Source: Parietaria judaica
Taxonomy: Eukaryota > Streptophyta > Magnoliopsida > Rosales > Urticaceae
Assembly (NCBI GenBank): GCA_954871525.1
Contig: OX940866.1
Span: 15,275,001 to 15,339,000 of the forward strand
DNA length: 64,000 bases
Reading direction: 5' to 3'
Translations under genes and position numbers: made by a program
Shown: in pieces, positions 11,710 through 23,689 of the stretch
Layout: each line of letters starts with the position of its first letter
Numbering within the stretch: position 1 is the first letter of the stretch
Notes under the pieces: model-generated
Told to the model about the DNA's origin: nothing
What the model saw: only the letters and a program-made list of their open reading frames with translations
Databases searched by the model: none

Positions 11710-11717
11710 TATAAAAT
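11710..11717 (+). promoter_or_regulatory. Possible TATA box of CNOT9
   Basis: TATAAAAT sits 82 bp before the ATG, downstream of the MITE and a poly-T tract. A TATA here would give a very short 5' UTR of about 50 bp. AT-rich context makes a chance match quite possible. Confidence 0.25.
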
Positions 11718-11798
11718 TTGAGCATTGAGCAAGAAGAGAAGCAAAGCGAAGCAAAGCAGACAGAGAGAGGCATCGGCGGAGAAATAGAAAGAGCGAAA

Positions 11799-14700
11799 AT
11801 GGGTTCCGTAGAGCAATTGGTCCTCGACCTCAGCAACCCCGACCTCCGTGAGAACGCTCTTCACGAGCTTTCCAAGGTCTCATTTCCTTTAAACATGTTT
11901 ATCGATTCTCTTTTTTCAATGGGTTTTCGATTTTTTTTTTTTGTTTTTTTTTTTTGTTTTGCGAGAAGCTAACCCTTTATGTCTTTGAGCAAGAAGATGC
12001 TTTTTTTTTCTCTGTTCGGAGAATCTGAAAGCTTAGGTCTTTTTTTTTTTCTTTTTTTTTTTTAAATTCGATTCGGTGAGTGTCTGGCTCGATTTTGGTA
12101 TAGAATTTTTGTAATGGGAGATCGATTTTGAGGGCTATGATATTGAAATTTGTCATTTTTAGTGACATAACGACCTCGAATTAGAGTTTTGTATTTATGC
12201 CCTCCATATATAGAGTTCTTCAGTGGGATTTGCCTTCAGTTTGACAAAGCTTCATTGAGGCAGAAGAACGAAATGTTGATAGCTTTTTTAAAACTCTTTT
12301 GGAAGAAGGATGACCCGTTGAATTCCCGATCGAATTGAGTTTCCGTTTGTCTAGTTAGATTTCGATATAGAACCGTCGTTGATATAACTTTTTTACTACA
12401 TTCATGCGTGGTTGTTCACTTGTTTTCTTAGTATGCACATACAATATATCTTAGAGTCAGTATCTAGGATAGTCAAGTGGTTTTCTTACTATCTTTTCTC
12501 GGTATTGAATTATCAAATGGAAAACCAATATTGGGTTTTAGTTGATGGACGGATCCTTTGCGTCTCTTTGCTTCATCGTTGTTATTGAATTTTTTACCAC
12601 ATGCACTAGCTTATTTGGATTCGGGTGATTCAGTGGATAATCAGGACAAGCTATCCGTACTCGTTCTTTTGAGCGGCCATTAAATTAATAAAAATGGTCA
12701 CATATTAAGAAAAAACAAAACTACCTCTTATGTTGAAAGGCGGTTGCTAAATTAGTAATATTAGATGGAATTTTATGTTATTGCTTTGTGAGACGAGCTT
12801 ATGACCAAACTAACTGTGTAACTTGCATATAGCTTAGTTGTAATATTGTCGCTCCTTCTGATAATCAGTCAGTTTTCATTAATATCTTAATTTTCTTGTT
12901 GTTACTTCTATTGTTATCTATGTTTTATTATTACTCGACAGTTTCAGGAGAAAAGTTATACATCTATTTTGTAATCCTGCTGTTCTGAAAGCTAACCTAA
13001 CCACTAATCAAATATTAATTCATCTTCTATGTAGATGGAGGTGACATGTTTAGATCTTTTAAGCTGATTATTTTTCCAAACTTCTTTTTATTATTGGTTG
13101 TCAACACTCAACAAAATCACTGCAAAACTTGTACATAATGCCTTCGTATGGCGTCTTTTATACTGTTGATGAATCAACATAGGCATGCCAATTTAATATT
13201 CATGTTTAGTTTTGTTCTGCTTTTTGTAGAAGAGAGAATTATTTCAAGATATGGCTCCTTTATTATGGAATTCATTTGGTACTATCGCCGCAATATTACA
13301 GGTATTAATCTATTTATAAGTCCATTTCATTTGTTCTATTCCCTTATAGTTTGATCATTGACTCTGCTTGATTAAACTATAGCCTTACATTATTTGTAAT
13401 GCCCACTTTATAATTGGGATTATATTTTTGTGCCTATAGGAGATTGTAGCAATTTATCCTGTTCTATCGCCGCCAAATCTAACTCCCGCGCAATCAAATC
13501 GTGTGTGCAACGCTCTTGCTCTTCTTCAGGTGATATGATTCCCAAAGCATGCACTCTTTTTTGGTCGATAAAACGTTCTTTACGTTTCTATTTGAGCTTA
13601 TCATGAAATATTAATAGTGTGGGTATGTGAAGATGTGATAGTTCTGATTAGTACAAACTGAGGTTTTCTCTTATTTATGCAATATAAAGATTGTTACAAT
13701 CAAAATTTTAATCTTTCATTTTCTTAAAATAAAATTTAATGGGCGCAACCCATTTGAAGTTTAACTGAAGAATAAAGTAATCGACATTTCATCGTCCACA
13801 AAAAATAAGACACCGTCGTAAATAGTTAATTTTTTCACATACCTGTTTTTGCGTTGATTGCCTTTGGTACATTATGACTTGTGATGTAGCTTGAGCAATT
13901 TTGGTTGAATTATTAGATTTATATCAAGCTAAACGAGTAAACGTTTCGAAATCTTTGCTCTAGATATTTAAAATTATTGCAGTCATTTTTTTTCCTCTTC
14001 TTTATCATTTTTTTTTTGTGCAGTGTGTGGCTTCTCATCCTGATACTAGGATGTTGTTTATCAATGGTAACTTTCTTAACTTGATGAGTTACTATGACAA
14101 GACTAGGATGTCGATAGTCATGTTTTAATTGTATTGAATATAAATTAATTACTATGACTTGACTCACTTTCAATGGACTAATCTGCTCTTATAGTGTACT
14201 CACTACGAATAATTTTAGCTTCGTATCTATTGACTTTGTACTAGTTGTGATTGGGAATGATTTTATTTTCAAAATATGTTTATTGTTTACAGTACATTTA
14301 CGATGTTTGTCATTTTAGGATTTAGTAAATACGGAATGATCTTAAATGTGCTCGCACATGTAAAAATATGAAATATGCACTATGTTTGCCTGTTTCTTTT
14401 TCTTTTTATAGTTTTTCCCTTTCTTTCTCTCTTGTTTGCTAAATTATAACATCAATATAAAAATGTGTGATTTATGCTTTTATTTGGTATATATTCCCAT
14501 GGAACTAAAATAAAGTTGAATATTTGCAGCCCATATTCCCTTGTATCTATATCCTTTCCTCAACACATCAAGCAAATCAAGACCTTTTGAGTACTTAAGG
14601 CTTACTAGTTTGGGGGTTATTGGTGCTTTGGTGAAGGTAATTTACCACTACACTTTGTCTGAGTTGATTCTCATTATGATACTAAGACTTGTAGAAACTG

Positions 14701-17078
14701 AAGATTTTTCTTTCTTTCAATAGTTAAAGTCATTCCTAGCCTTGCTTTGCTTTCCTTCTCGTACAATGTACCCAAGTTTAGGCAAAATTAGCGGTCATGT
14801 AACCAAGCCTCATTCGTAACAGCCGAAGTACCCAAGCTGGATAAAAGTGTAGGGCCTTTGTTTTCCGTCTCCATTATATCTTTCCCGTTAGTGTATAGTA
14901 ACATCTTCATCGTACTTATATGTATCACGTTTTATTACACGCCTTTTATTATGAGGATAAGTGGTACAATAGCACGTCACTGTAAACCAATAGGAGTAAC
15001 AAAATGGAAACGGAGAACACGGACCCTGTACTTTTATGCAACTTGGTTACTTTGGCCTTTACAAATGGATTTTGAGTACATGCCCGTTAATTTTGCCTAA
15101 ATTTGGGTACATTTGTCGCTATTATCTCTTATTGTTATGATTATTATTTATTATTACTATCATTTTTTGTTCAATTTGAGTTTATGTTACTCTAAAGTTT
15201 AAGTGCTGCATAAGAATGAAAAATATTTAACACCATTTGGCTGGAATTCATTCAGCTTGCATTTGTACATAATTTGTGGCAATTGTGTTGAACTGATCCT
15301 TTTTATTCACCTTTCTGTACATTTAAATGGATATTTCTTATTAATTCATTCTACTTTTTCAGGTGGATGAGTCACAAGTTATTGAATTTCTTCTCTCAAC
15401 TGAAATAATTCCCCTCTGCCTGCGTACGATGGAATTGGGTAGTGAACTCTCAAAGACGGTTTGGAACCTTTCTTATCTTACTCTTTTAATTGTTAAATTG
15501 GATGCCGCCTTATCGATATTTAGTGGTTCATATATTACGTTTATTAGTATGATATGAATTTTTAAATAATAAGTAGGTTGTTCAAATAGATTTTCAAACG
15601 GTTATTGGTAAATCTAGATCGAGGAAAGGATTAGATTTAGACTCACGTTGTAGAAGAAAAAAGACGTAACTTCAGAACTGACCACGATTGTCAGCTCTGA
15701 TACCGTTAGTAAAATATTTAGAGAGGAAAACCTAATTCTATTTTTATACCGTTAAGACATGATTTCTTCTCTTATAAACCGGTTTCTCCTACAGAATCCT
15801 TGCATTTTATTTTTCTTGATACCAAGGTTTTATTGTTCTTTTCAATTTGACTAAAGAAGGGTGGTTCTTGACAGGTGGCTACATTTATAGTGCAGAAGAT
15901 TTTGCTGGACGATTCGGGCTTAGATTACATCTGTACTACAGCAGAGCGGTTTTTCGCAGTTGGTAGAGTTTTGGGGAGTATGGTTGCTGCGCAAGCCGAA
16001 CAACCCTCCTCGCGTTTGCTCAAACACATCATCAGATGCTATCTCAGATTGTCAGAAAACTTAAAGTTGGTGCTAACACAATATACCCATAAACATGAGC
16101 TAGCTTTTGTAGGTTTTGTGATAATGATGAAGAATTATCATTAACTTTGAATTAGATTACAAAATGTACTCTGATATAATTATCAAACTAGTCATTGTGA
16201 TTCTTACTAGTCCCTATACAAAAAGGTACTAGCTAATTGGTCATAATTGCACCAACAAAATATTCAAAATTATTATTACAAACTAGTCCGAGAGTTTCTA
16301 CATTTTTCCTGTTTACCCTACTTTGAGCTCGTACTTGTGTTTATTCGGTCGTCGTTGCTGTGTAGGGCTTGTGATGCATTAAAAAGTTGCCTCCCAGACA
16401 GGCTAAGAGATGGGACCTTCAGCAATTGCCTTCATGTAAGTACAGTTATCAACTCATACATACTTCTCATATTGTTAACGTAATATTTGTGCTCGATAAC
16501 CCCGCAACCCGGCCCTTATTGCTTAGCTGATCCCAATAACCGCCTAAAGTCATTACGTGATTGAACTCATCATCCCTGATCTGTAAAGAGGGTTATAAGC
16601 CCATAAGTAGAACTTATCCATAAAAGCGGCTTGTAGGAAGGATCCCATTGGTTGCTAAGCCGTCAACTAATCTCGTTCTTAGTCGAAGTTGGGATCCAAA
16701 CTCTATTCACTCCAGATTATCTATTTACAACACAATTTTGTAGTCAGTAATGGTTTCTGAACTATCAACGGAGATTATACAAAGGTGCTCGTAAAAATGT
16801 AATTCATCACTGACTGTCAGTACACTTCTATAGGTTTTTCGTGTTTTCGGTTGAGTCACAAACCGCAGTTATAGCAATTATGGGAAATGAATATTTTAAA
16901 GTTCATTAAATTATTTTATTAATAAATTCCAATATGATTTATCCCTTTTCTTGTATCATGTTCTCAGGAAGACCCGACTACGAGAAGATGGCTGCAGCTA
17001 TTGCTGCACAACGTCGGCGTTGGCCGCATCCCCGGGCTGCCAGCTGGAGGAGGATTCGATCATATGATGGTCAACTAA
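11799..17078 (+). CDS. CNOT9: CCR4-NOT complex subunit CNOT9/CAF40 (RCD1 family), nine exons
   Basis: Exons: 11799-11876, 13230-13301, 13440-13529, 14024-14066, 14530-14636, 15363-15458, 15875-16065, 16366-16435, 16968-17078; all introns GT-AG with matching phases, giving 285 residues. The family forms a curved armadillo-like repeat fold that binds the NOT1 scaffold of the cytoplasmic CCR4-NOT deadenylase and helps recruit mRNA-targeting proteins. Recognisable family blocks in order: [18 protein letters not shown] (7-24), [121 protein letters not shown] and [16 protein letters not shown]. The start is the first in-frame ATG with A at -3 and G at +4; an in-frame run upstream has no ATG. Plant homologues usually carry ~25-30 extra N-terminal residues, absent here. 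Donor 7 (AAA|GTTGGT) is weak and yields N224-L-K where the family has N-P-R. Otherwise no lesion is visible; probably functional. Confidence 0.93.
11877..13229 (+). other. Intron 1 of CNOT9
   Basis: 1,353 bp intron with several long poly-T tracts (11930-11955, 12000-12062), typical of plant introns. No transposon ends, ORF or RNA gene recognised. Confidence 0.8.
14762..15117. mobile_element. MITE in CNOT9 intron 5
   Basis: About 356 bp with inverted ends: the left arm reads ACAATGTACCCAAGTTTAGG then CAAAATTAGCGG and CATGTA; the right arm is the complement of ACAAATGTACCCAAATTTAG then CAAAATTAACGG and CATGTA. Second-tier matches (AACCAAG, GCC) continue inward. Exact ends and TSD are uncertain. 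It leaves the splice sites of intron 5 untouched. Confidence 0.65.
15459..15874 (+). other. Intron 6 of CNOT9 with a primer-binding-site-like relic
   Basis: 416 bp. At 15694-15704 the sequence GCTCTGATACC is the complement of GGTATCAGAGC, the core of the tRNA-iMet primer-binding site of many LTR elements. It could be a small antisense retroelement relic; no LTR boundaries are visible. Confidence 0.35.
16436..16967 (+). other. Intron 8 of CNOT9
   Basis: 532 bp, GT-AG. The middle (16490-16760) is less AT-rich than the other introns, with GGATCC-containing words, and may be an old insertion. I could not identify ends or a family. Confidence 0.5.
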
Positions 17079-20000
17079 TTTAATAACAAGAATAGAGGTC
17101 TACTTTCGCTCAAAACGGACGGTATTTATCTCATCGTATTTATCAGATTCACAGTCGCAGGCTTCTAAAGGCCTAGTGTAATTTCAGGTTTTCCCTTAGA
17201 ATAAGAGAAAAGTGTGTATATATATGATTATTAAATTTATTGTTTGTTAAAATATCTAGTTTAGAGATACAAAACTTGCAAACCACAATTTTCAAATAAC
17301 ATCCCAATTGTTTCTTTCCATGTTATTTTTTGCAGAAATACCCTCCCTAAATAAATGTCTAATTATTCTACTAGTATCCATAAAGTAATGATTTTGAACC
17401 GGCAAATGTGCTTGATGTTGCGCGGCCTATAAGAAGTTTCCGGAACTTTAAGTAATATTCCTTAAAACCGTAGTCGCATTCTGTAAACATTGGTCTTTTT
17501 CGACTAAATAAATAAAATAATTGCATTTAAGGCTTTCTCTCTCATATCTAAACCTATATTATGGTTTAATGAGAAGAAGAGTCAACTAAGTTGGCTCAAA
17601 TTGTTTGAAATGTGATGCGACTGCATTCTCATTGGTATCCAATTATATTTAATATAATTATAAACGTAATACTGAGTGTTAATATTTAATAAATAATACT
17701 ACAATCAATTTTATATCGGATATTGTTAAGATTTTTGAGCTAAATTCTCAATTCTAGAAAACACTAATAATATGGAGGCATGTCCACTTGTCGCTTATAA
17801 AATTTGTATCTACTATAATCTCAATCCGAGTTCTTTGATTATATTCTTAATCTCGTTATCTCTTTCTCAAGTGTTATATATATATACATTATAGAAATAA
17901 CTTTAGACATTGTAAAACGGTTGAATTTTTTCATATTATAATCTCATGTAATTCCGAAATATCAATAGTTTAATCTTTCCGAATTGTTTTCCTGTATCAT
18001 AACCAACATAAACATTTTCTTGGTTTTCTTACATTTAAAAATAAATTAAAAAAAAAACTATGTAGAAAGAAAATTATTAACAAAAAATAAAAATAAAAAA
18101 TCGAACATATATAAAGCTTAAGTCATGAATCTCCACCATTGAGTGTTGATTCTAATCCCACGATTTTTTCTTTTCTTTTCTTGAGAAATGTCTGTAATAA
18201 TGGTTTTTATTAGTTGATTTTTTAATGTTAAATCTTTTGGCACATTAAGCAAATTAGCAAAAGCTCCAATTGAATATACTCGTTTTATATGTTTCGATTT
18301 CTCAATGATTTCTTCGATCTTTAGATTGAGCTTTGGTCATGATGAAATTTGAAAACCTAATATATGAGAGAGAAAGAAAAAAAGAAAGGAACATAAGCAT
18401 GTGAATCAATAGGAAAGGAAATATAGCTAAACTATATTCTTGCTTTTTCTGTTTTTATGAATAAACAATTCTAAAGTATTTTTCCCACCAAATTATTTAT
18501 GAGCTGTTTTATTTTATATATATGTTTCTTATCAACCAAAGAATGTGACACACACAACACAAACCCATCTTTTTCAAGATTTGCCACCAATTATTTAGGA
18601 TTTTTCATGCCCATTTTCTTCATTCTAGTTGATATGAACAAGCTCTTAGTTAACGATTAAAGCAATTTTATCTAAAGAAAATAGCACTTTTACTTCGTTA
18701 TCAAATACCATCTTCAAACGAAGATCCAAAGCGAACTATTGTAGTTAAATTCAATGTAAATTGTGGTCCAAGCAATACACTTAATTCTAACGTTAAGCGT
18801 CTCTTTCAATAGTACAAATATATTATAAAGATGATATATATATTTGAGCAAGTTCTACCATGATAGCTACATCACTATAGGATGATAAATTAAATATAAG
18901 CAGTACTAGAATCTAGTCGCAATGTTCGGCAATAATTCACCGGAGAAAAGGGCCGAAACAATTATCGTTATCCACTGATCGTAACAAAATCCAATTTGAT
19001 TCTCATATAATTTATCGCATATTTATTTATTTCTAAATAACCGTAGATTGGAAGTCACTCAAACTAAGTGTAACTATGAAATCGGTTAAACTTTAACCAA
19101 AGTTTCAAATTAACTTTTTAAAACCGGATAAAACGGCAACTCAATTCAAATTAGTCAATGTGATCGGCTAATTGCTAACGACATCATAACTAGATAATCA
19201 GGCGAGAAAAAGGATTGATTAGTGATTACAGCCATCGTCAACCCGTATAATGCAATCAGGGTTACCGAAAACGCTCATACATATTTTATCATATCTTATC
19301 CGGTTTCACCCTTCTATCTACTTGTGTGTTATATTATATATATTTTAGGAGGAGGTAAATATGGACCCAAAGCTAATTGAGTGATTCACTTCACTCAAGT
19401 AAGGTAGTGGTAGCAAAATATGGGTCTTAACTCTAAAACCCCCTCTTTACCAAACACCTTTAATCTGCTAGTTTTGTGGGCCCATTATCATCCTTTGAAG
19501 CTGTCTAAATGGCCCATAACCCCCACAAGCTTAGCTCATCTCCTTTTAGTCAATTAGTCCCTTTAATAATTGAAAGAAAGGAGCTTGGTCTACTTCTTAT
19601 TCTTCCATTATTATTGGTATTTTTATGGAGGGAAAATAACACATGGGAGTATTCAACTTTATACCATCTTGCTCCATAAGCGCATTAATCTTTCATTACT
19701 AGTAGTCTAGTAGTTTGAGATCTCTTGTGTTTTTTTTTGTTGGTGTAGTAATAGTGCAATAATTGCGTAATTCATGAGAATAAAATGGACTGAATTGGTA
19801 GGTTATCTTGTCATTGTCAGAAGGTGACAACTTGAATTGTTTGTTATGGCCATTATATATTTAAGGACCTAATTCAGCCATTAGCATCTAATTTAGCTGT
19901 CTCATCTTAAATATTTTTGGTCAATGTTATATACTTCCTTCTGATTCCAATGAAGTGAGAATTAAGTATACTATAATTATTACCAACCACTTATATTAAA

Positions 20001-20335
20001 ATCATTTCTACCAAACTAAGAGGCAGTAGTCGGAAAAATATCTAACTTTTTTTTTTTACTTTGAATCGGTGTTCGTTTGAGTTTAATGTGTCTTTGCACT
20101 ATATTGCGATTTGAATCATGTTGAGTTTGAATCGGGTCTTCATCTTTTCTCGATCAATTTCGAGTTTGTCTTTAATCAACTCAACTCAACCTCCTTTTCT
20201 TAACAAATTTGGATCATCTTGATTCTAGGCAATTTTAGATATGCTTGATTGCGGACTTGATTTCTTGATCATGCGCCAATCAAGTATCATGGATTCATCC
20301 CGCAACTAATTGATAACGAGGAGAATAATTCATGA
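17079..20335. other. CNOT9 3' UTR and intergenic DNA
   Basis: The first ~200 bp downstream of the stop are presumably 3' UTR (AATAAGAG-type near-upstream elements at about 17200). The remainder is AT-rich single-copy-looking DNA with A/T homopolymers and a short (TA)n at 17876-17886. I found no ORF of note, RNA gene or transposon ends. Confidence 0.5.
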
Positions 20336-20344
20336 TATTATAAA

Positions 20345-21315
20345 GGGTAAACTGCGGCTAATGTACTCAATGTTTGTTTTTCTACGGATTATGTACCCAA
20401 TGTTTATTTTCGACGGCTAATGTACCCAAATTTTATTCCGTTAGATTTTTTCGTGTTTTTCGTCACTTGACCGTCAGCGAGTGATATGTACACTTTTTGT
20501 ATTTTTGACATAACTCACTCATTTTTTGTCCAAATTTTATGCACAACCTACGGTTGGAAAGATAAGAGATAGATCTACAACTTTTGTGTTTTAAGTTTTG
20601 TAAAAAAAGTTTTAAAAAAATACGAAATTTTAATTACAACGTAAAACTGAACATTAGTTTAATACAAAATATTTGTTTCGAGCAAATTTTAATATACATA
20701 ATGATTTTTTTTTTATAAAACGTAAAACTAAAATGTTGTAGATAAATCTTTTATCTTTCTAACGGTAGTTTATTTATAAATTTTGGATAAAAAATGAGTA
20801 AGTTATACCAAAAATACGAAAGTTTTTTTCACATTACATCTTTCATATTTTTGGCATAACTCACTCTTTTTTTGTCCAAAATTTATAAATAAACTACTGT
20901 TGGAAAGATAAAAGATTTATCTACAACTTTTTAGTTTAACATTTCATCATAAAAATTCATTAAGTATATTAAAATTTCTGCGAAACAAAAATTTTGTATT
21001 AAACTAATGTCTAATTTTACGTTGTAATTGAAATACTGGAATAATAATTTTTTTTTTTACAAAACTTAAAACACTAAAGTTGTAGATCTATCTCTTATAT
21101 TTCCAACCGTAGCTCATGCATAAAATTTGGACAAAAATTGAGTGAGTTATGTCAAAAATACGAAAAGTGTACATATCACTCGCTGACGGTCAAGTGACGG
21201 AAAATACGAAAAAATCTAACGGAATAAAGTTTGGATACATTAGCCGTCAACAATAAACATTGGGTACATAATCCGTAGAAAAACAAACATTTGGTACATT
21301 AGCCGCAGTTTACCC
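20345..21315. mobile_element. Foldback (Mutator-type) element with perfect 9 bp TSD
   Basis: 971 bp element beginning GGGTAAACTGCGGCTAATGT and ending in its complement. It is flanked on both sides by TATTATAAA (20336-20344 and 21316-21324), a perfect 9 bp TSD as made by Mutator-like transposases. The two arms (about 300 bp each) are near-perfect inverted copies: GTACCCAATGTTTATT, CCGTTAGATTTTTTCGT, CACTTGACCGTCAGCGAGTG, ATAACTCACTC, TAGATCTACAACTTT. The centre holds a second inverted pair of the same ATAACTCACTC / ATCTACAACTTT module, so the module occurs four times in alternating orientation. There is no coding capacity; mobilisation would need a transposase from elsewhere. Confidence 0.85.
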
Positions 21316-21402
21316 TATTATAAAACTTGTAAAGTTCTCTTGTCTTTTTCATTTTCATGTTGTATTTATTTGTTAATATTTATTAGTTTTTTTATATGTA
21401 GT

Positions 21403-23370
21403 TGTTATATGTATTTTTCGGAACATATAAAAATTGGGCCATCTTTGGTAAAAGTCAAAGCCCACCAATAAAAGTCAAAGTCCACCAACGAAGTCGAGAC
21501 CAGAGGCCCACGACCCAACGCACTTGGTGAGGCCCGGAGCCAAGAAGACGAAGAAGACAAAGCCCTTGATTAGAAAGGCACCTCGCCTGGCGAGGTACCT
21601 TGCCCTGGCGAATCCCTCGCCTGGAAAAGTGCCTTGCCCTCGCCTGACGAGGTACCTTGCCTTGGCGAGCCCCTCGCCTGACGAGGTACCTTGGCCTGGT
21701 GAGCCCCTCGCCCGGCGAAGACCCTGGCCTGGCGAGGTACCTTGCCCTTGCGAACCCCTCTCCTGGCAAGGTGCCTTGCCCTCTCCTAACGAGGTACCCT
21801 GGCCTGGTGAGCCCCTCGCCTAACGAGGTACCCTGGCCTGGCAAGCCCCTCGCCCGGTGAGGTACCTTGGCCTGGCGAGCCCCTCGCCTGACGAGGTACC
21901 TTGGCCTGGCGAGCCCCTCGCTCGGCGAAGACCCTGGCCTGGTGAGCATCCAGCCACGGCTTGACGAATGGATAACTTACATTTATTCCACACGACGAGG
22001 AGATCCGAGCTTATGAAGACCCCCGGGAAATCCCCCATATCCCCTCGGACTCAACATACAAACTCGCGGACAACCAGAAGACATCAAAGACGAGCCAATG
22101 ATCACTGGCGAGCCCCTCGACAAGGCAAGGAGCCGCGGCCAGGCCCCTCAGGAAATGGAGAAATTCGCAGGCCCCCCTCAGTGCAATTACAGGGAATTGG
22201 TTTTCCTATAAATAAGAGCATTCCCATCCTCATTTCCAGAAGACATCAAAGACGAGCCAAGGAGCACTGGAGAGCCCCTTGACAAGGCAATGAGCCGCGG
22301 CCAGGCCCCTCAAGCAATGGAGAAATTCGCAGCCCCCCCTCAGTGTAATTACAGGGAATTGGTTTTCCTATAAATAGGAGTCTTCCCCTCCTCATTTCCG
22401 AACTCACTCATAGCTTCCTCCAGAGCTTTTCTTACTAGCTTTCTCTCTCTATAAATTTGCCCTCTATCCTAGTGAGCCCTGGGAGCTCGCCAGCAGAGGC
22501 TCGTCTGAGAAGAGAGCACGCATTGAGACTTAGCCTCGACAGGGAAGGTTGTTCGACGAGTCAGCAAAGGCGTGCCTTGCCAGGTCAACACGTGGATGCG
22601 GACACCTAAGAGGTCGACAGGGAAGGAGCATCCCTCGCCAGGTCAAGGCCCTCGCCACAATGAGCTCGCCAACACTTGCGAGGTTGACAAAGAAGGAGCA
22701 TCCCTCGCCAGGTCAAGGCCCTCCCCACAACGAGCTTGCCAACACCTTCGAGGTCGACAAGGAGCATCTCTCGCCGGTAATACCCTCGCCATTCGGCCAA
22801 GGGTCACCCCCACACCGCCAACATCGGCACTTCCGACGAGTCAAACCACATCGTCATTCACCCGCCATTTATTATTAACCCTGAACTACGTGGGACCTGA
22901 TTCTTTTAAACTAAGATACGTAGGCAGCCTTGCCCAACCATAAGCGACAGGGCATGGGCCCGATCTACCCTTTTTTGCAGGTCTTCCCTCGCCATAGGAG
23001 CTCGCCAAGGAAGGGAAATCATGAAGAATCATCAAGATCAACTCGGAGCTTCGTCAAGACCAGAGTTCGCCTAGACGAGGGCTTTGCCAAGACGAGGACT
23101 TTGCCAAGACAGGGACTTCGCCCCGACGAGGAGCTTCGCCAAGACAGGGACTTCGCCCCGACGAGGAGCTCGCCAAGGAAGGAAGTTCGCCAAGGATCGC
23201 CAAGAACAACCCGGAGACTCATCCAAGACGACAGATTCGCTTCCAACTTTGACGATCATCAGTCAACCCGCGTTGACTCAGCATTCAACTATCCACGTGT
23301 TCAACGGGTATAACTCGGGACCCGAACCTTGGATCCGACTCTAAGTTAAATCCATTTTTACGCATTAACA
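21403..23370 (+). repeat. 5' LTR of the Tat-like element
   Basis: 1,968 bp, TG...CA. Bases 21580-21940 form a minisatellite of ~34 bp units built on CCTCGCCTGGCGAGGTACCT. Bases 22076-22399 are a 162 bp tandem duplication carrying the TATA region. A second repeat zone with CGCCAAGACGAGGAC-type units lies at 23050-23190. ORFs of 100-165 codons on both strands here are by-products of the GC-rich repeats. Confidence 0.85.
22207..22376 (+). promoter_or_regulatory. Duplicated TATA boxes of the 5' LTR
   Basis: TATAAATA at 22207-22214 and again at 22369-22376, exactly 162 bp apart, each preceded by TTGGTTTTCC and each within one copy of the 162 bp duplication (22076-22237 and 22238-22399). The 3' LTR has the sequence once (50376-50383). 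The element's transcription should start about 30 bp downstream of one or both. Confidence 0.65.
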
Positions 23371-23392
23371 ATTTGGCGCTAGAAAGAGGGGG
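23371..23392 (+). promoter_or_regulatory. Primer-binding-type site of the Tat-like element
   Basis: Directly after the 5' LTR, ATTTGGCGCTAGAAAGAGGG. The TTGGCGC start is typical of gypsy-type elements primed by an elongator tRNA 3' end ending in CCA; I cannot assign the tRNA. Confidence 0.55.
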
Positions 23393-23689
23393 AGCCGAGT
23401 ATAAGCCTCGAAGACCCTACCAACATTAATCGGAAAAACTCAGAGTACGACAATCGCCATTCGACATGACGAGCCGCGCAAGTGCTTCGCAGTACGTGAC
23501 GCCGCAACCGACGACCAGCATCGCGCTCAACACGAGGGCCCAAACCCTCGCCACGCGGACTCAGTCGCCTCACCAAGTTTCACCAGCTTAGATCGGGAAT
23601 GAAGACGATGTCAACGATGTTTTGTAGAGGTCAGTCCCCGCTCATGACAAGGAAAGGACATGAGATAGCAACGGCAACGGAGCTCGCCA

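Noticed and set aside
11718..11798. In-frame N-terminal extension of CNOT9
   Set aside because: The extension begins at TTG and has no ATG; the residues (glutamate/lysine-rich) do not match plant CNOT9 N-termini.
21455..21949. Long frames on both strands (up to 164 codons) in the Tat LTR
   Set aside because: They are made entirely of the GC-rich CCTCGCCTGGCGAGG minisatellite and read through in several frames on both strands.
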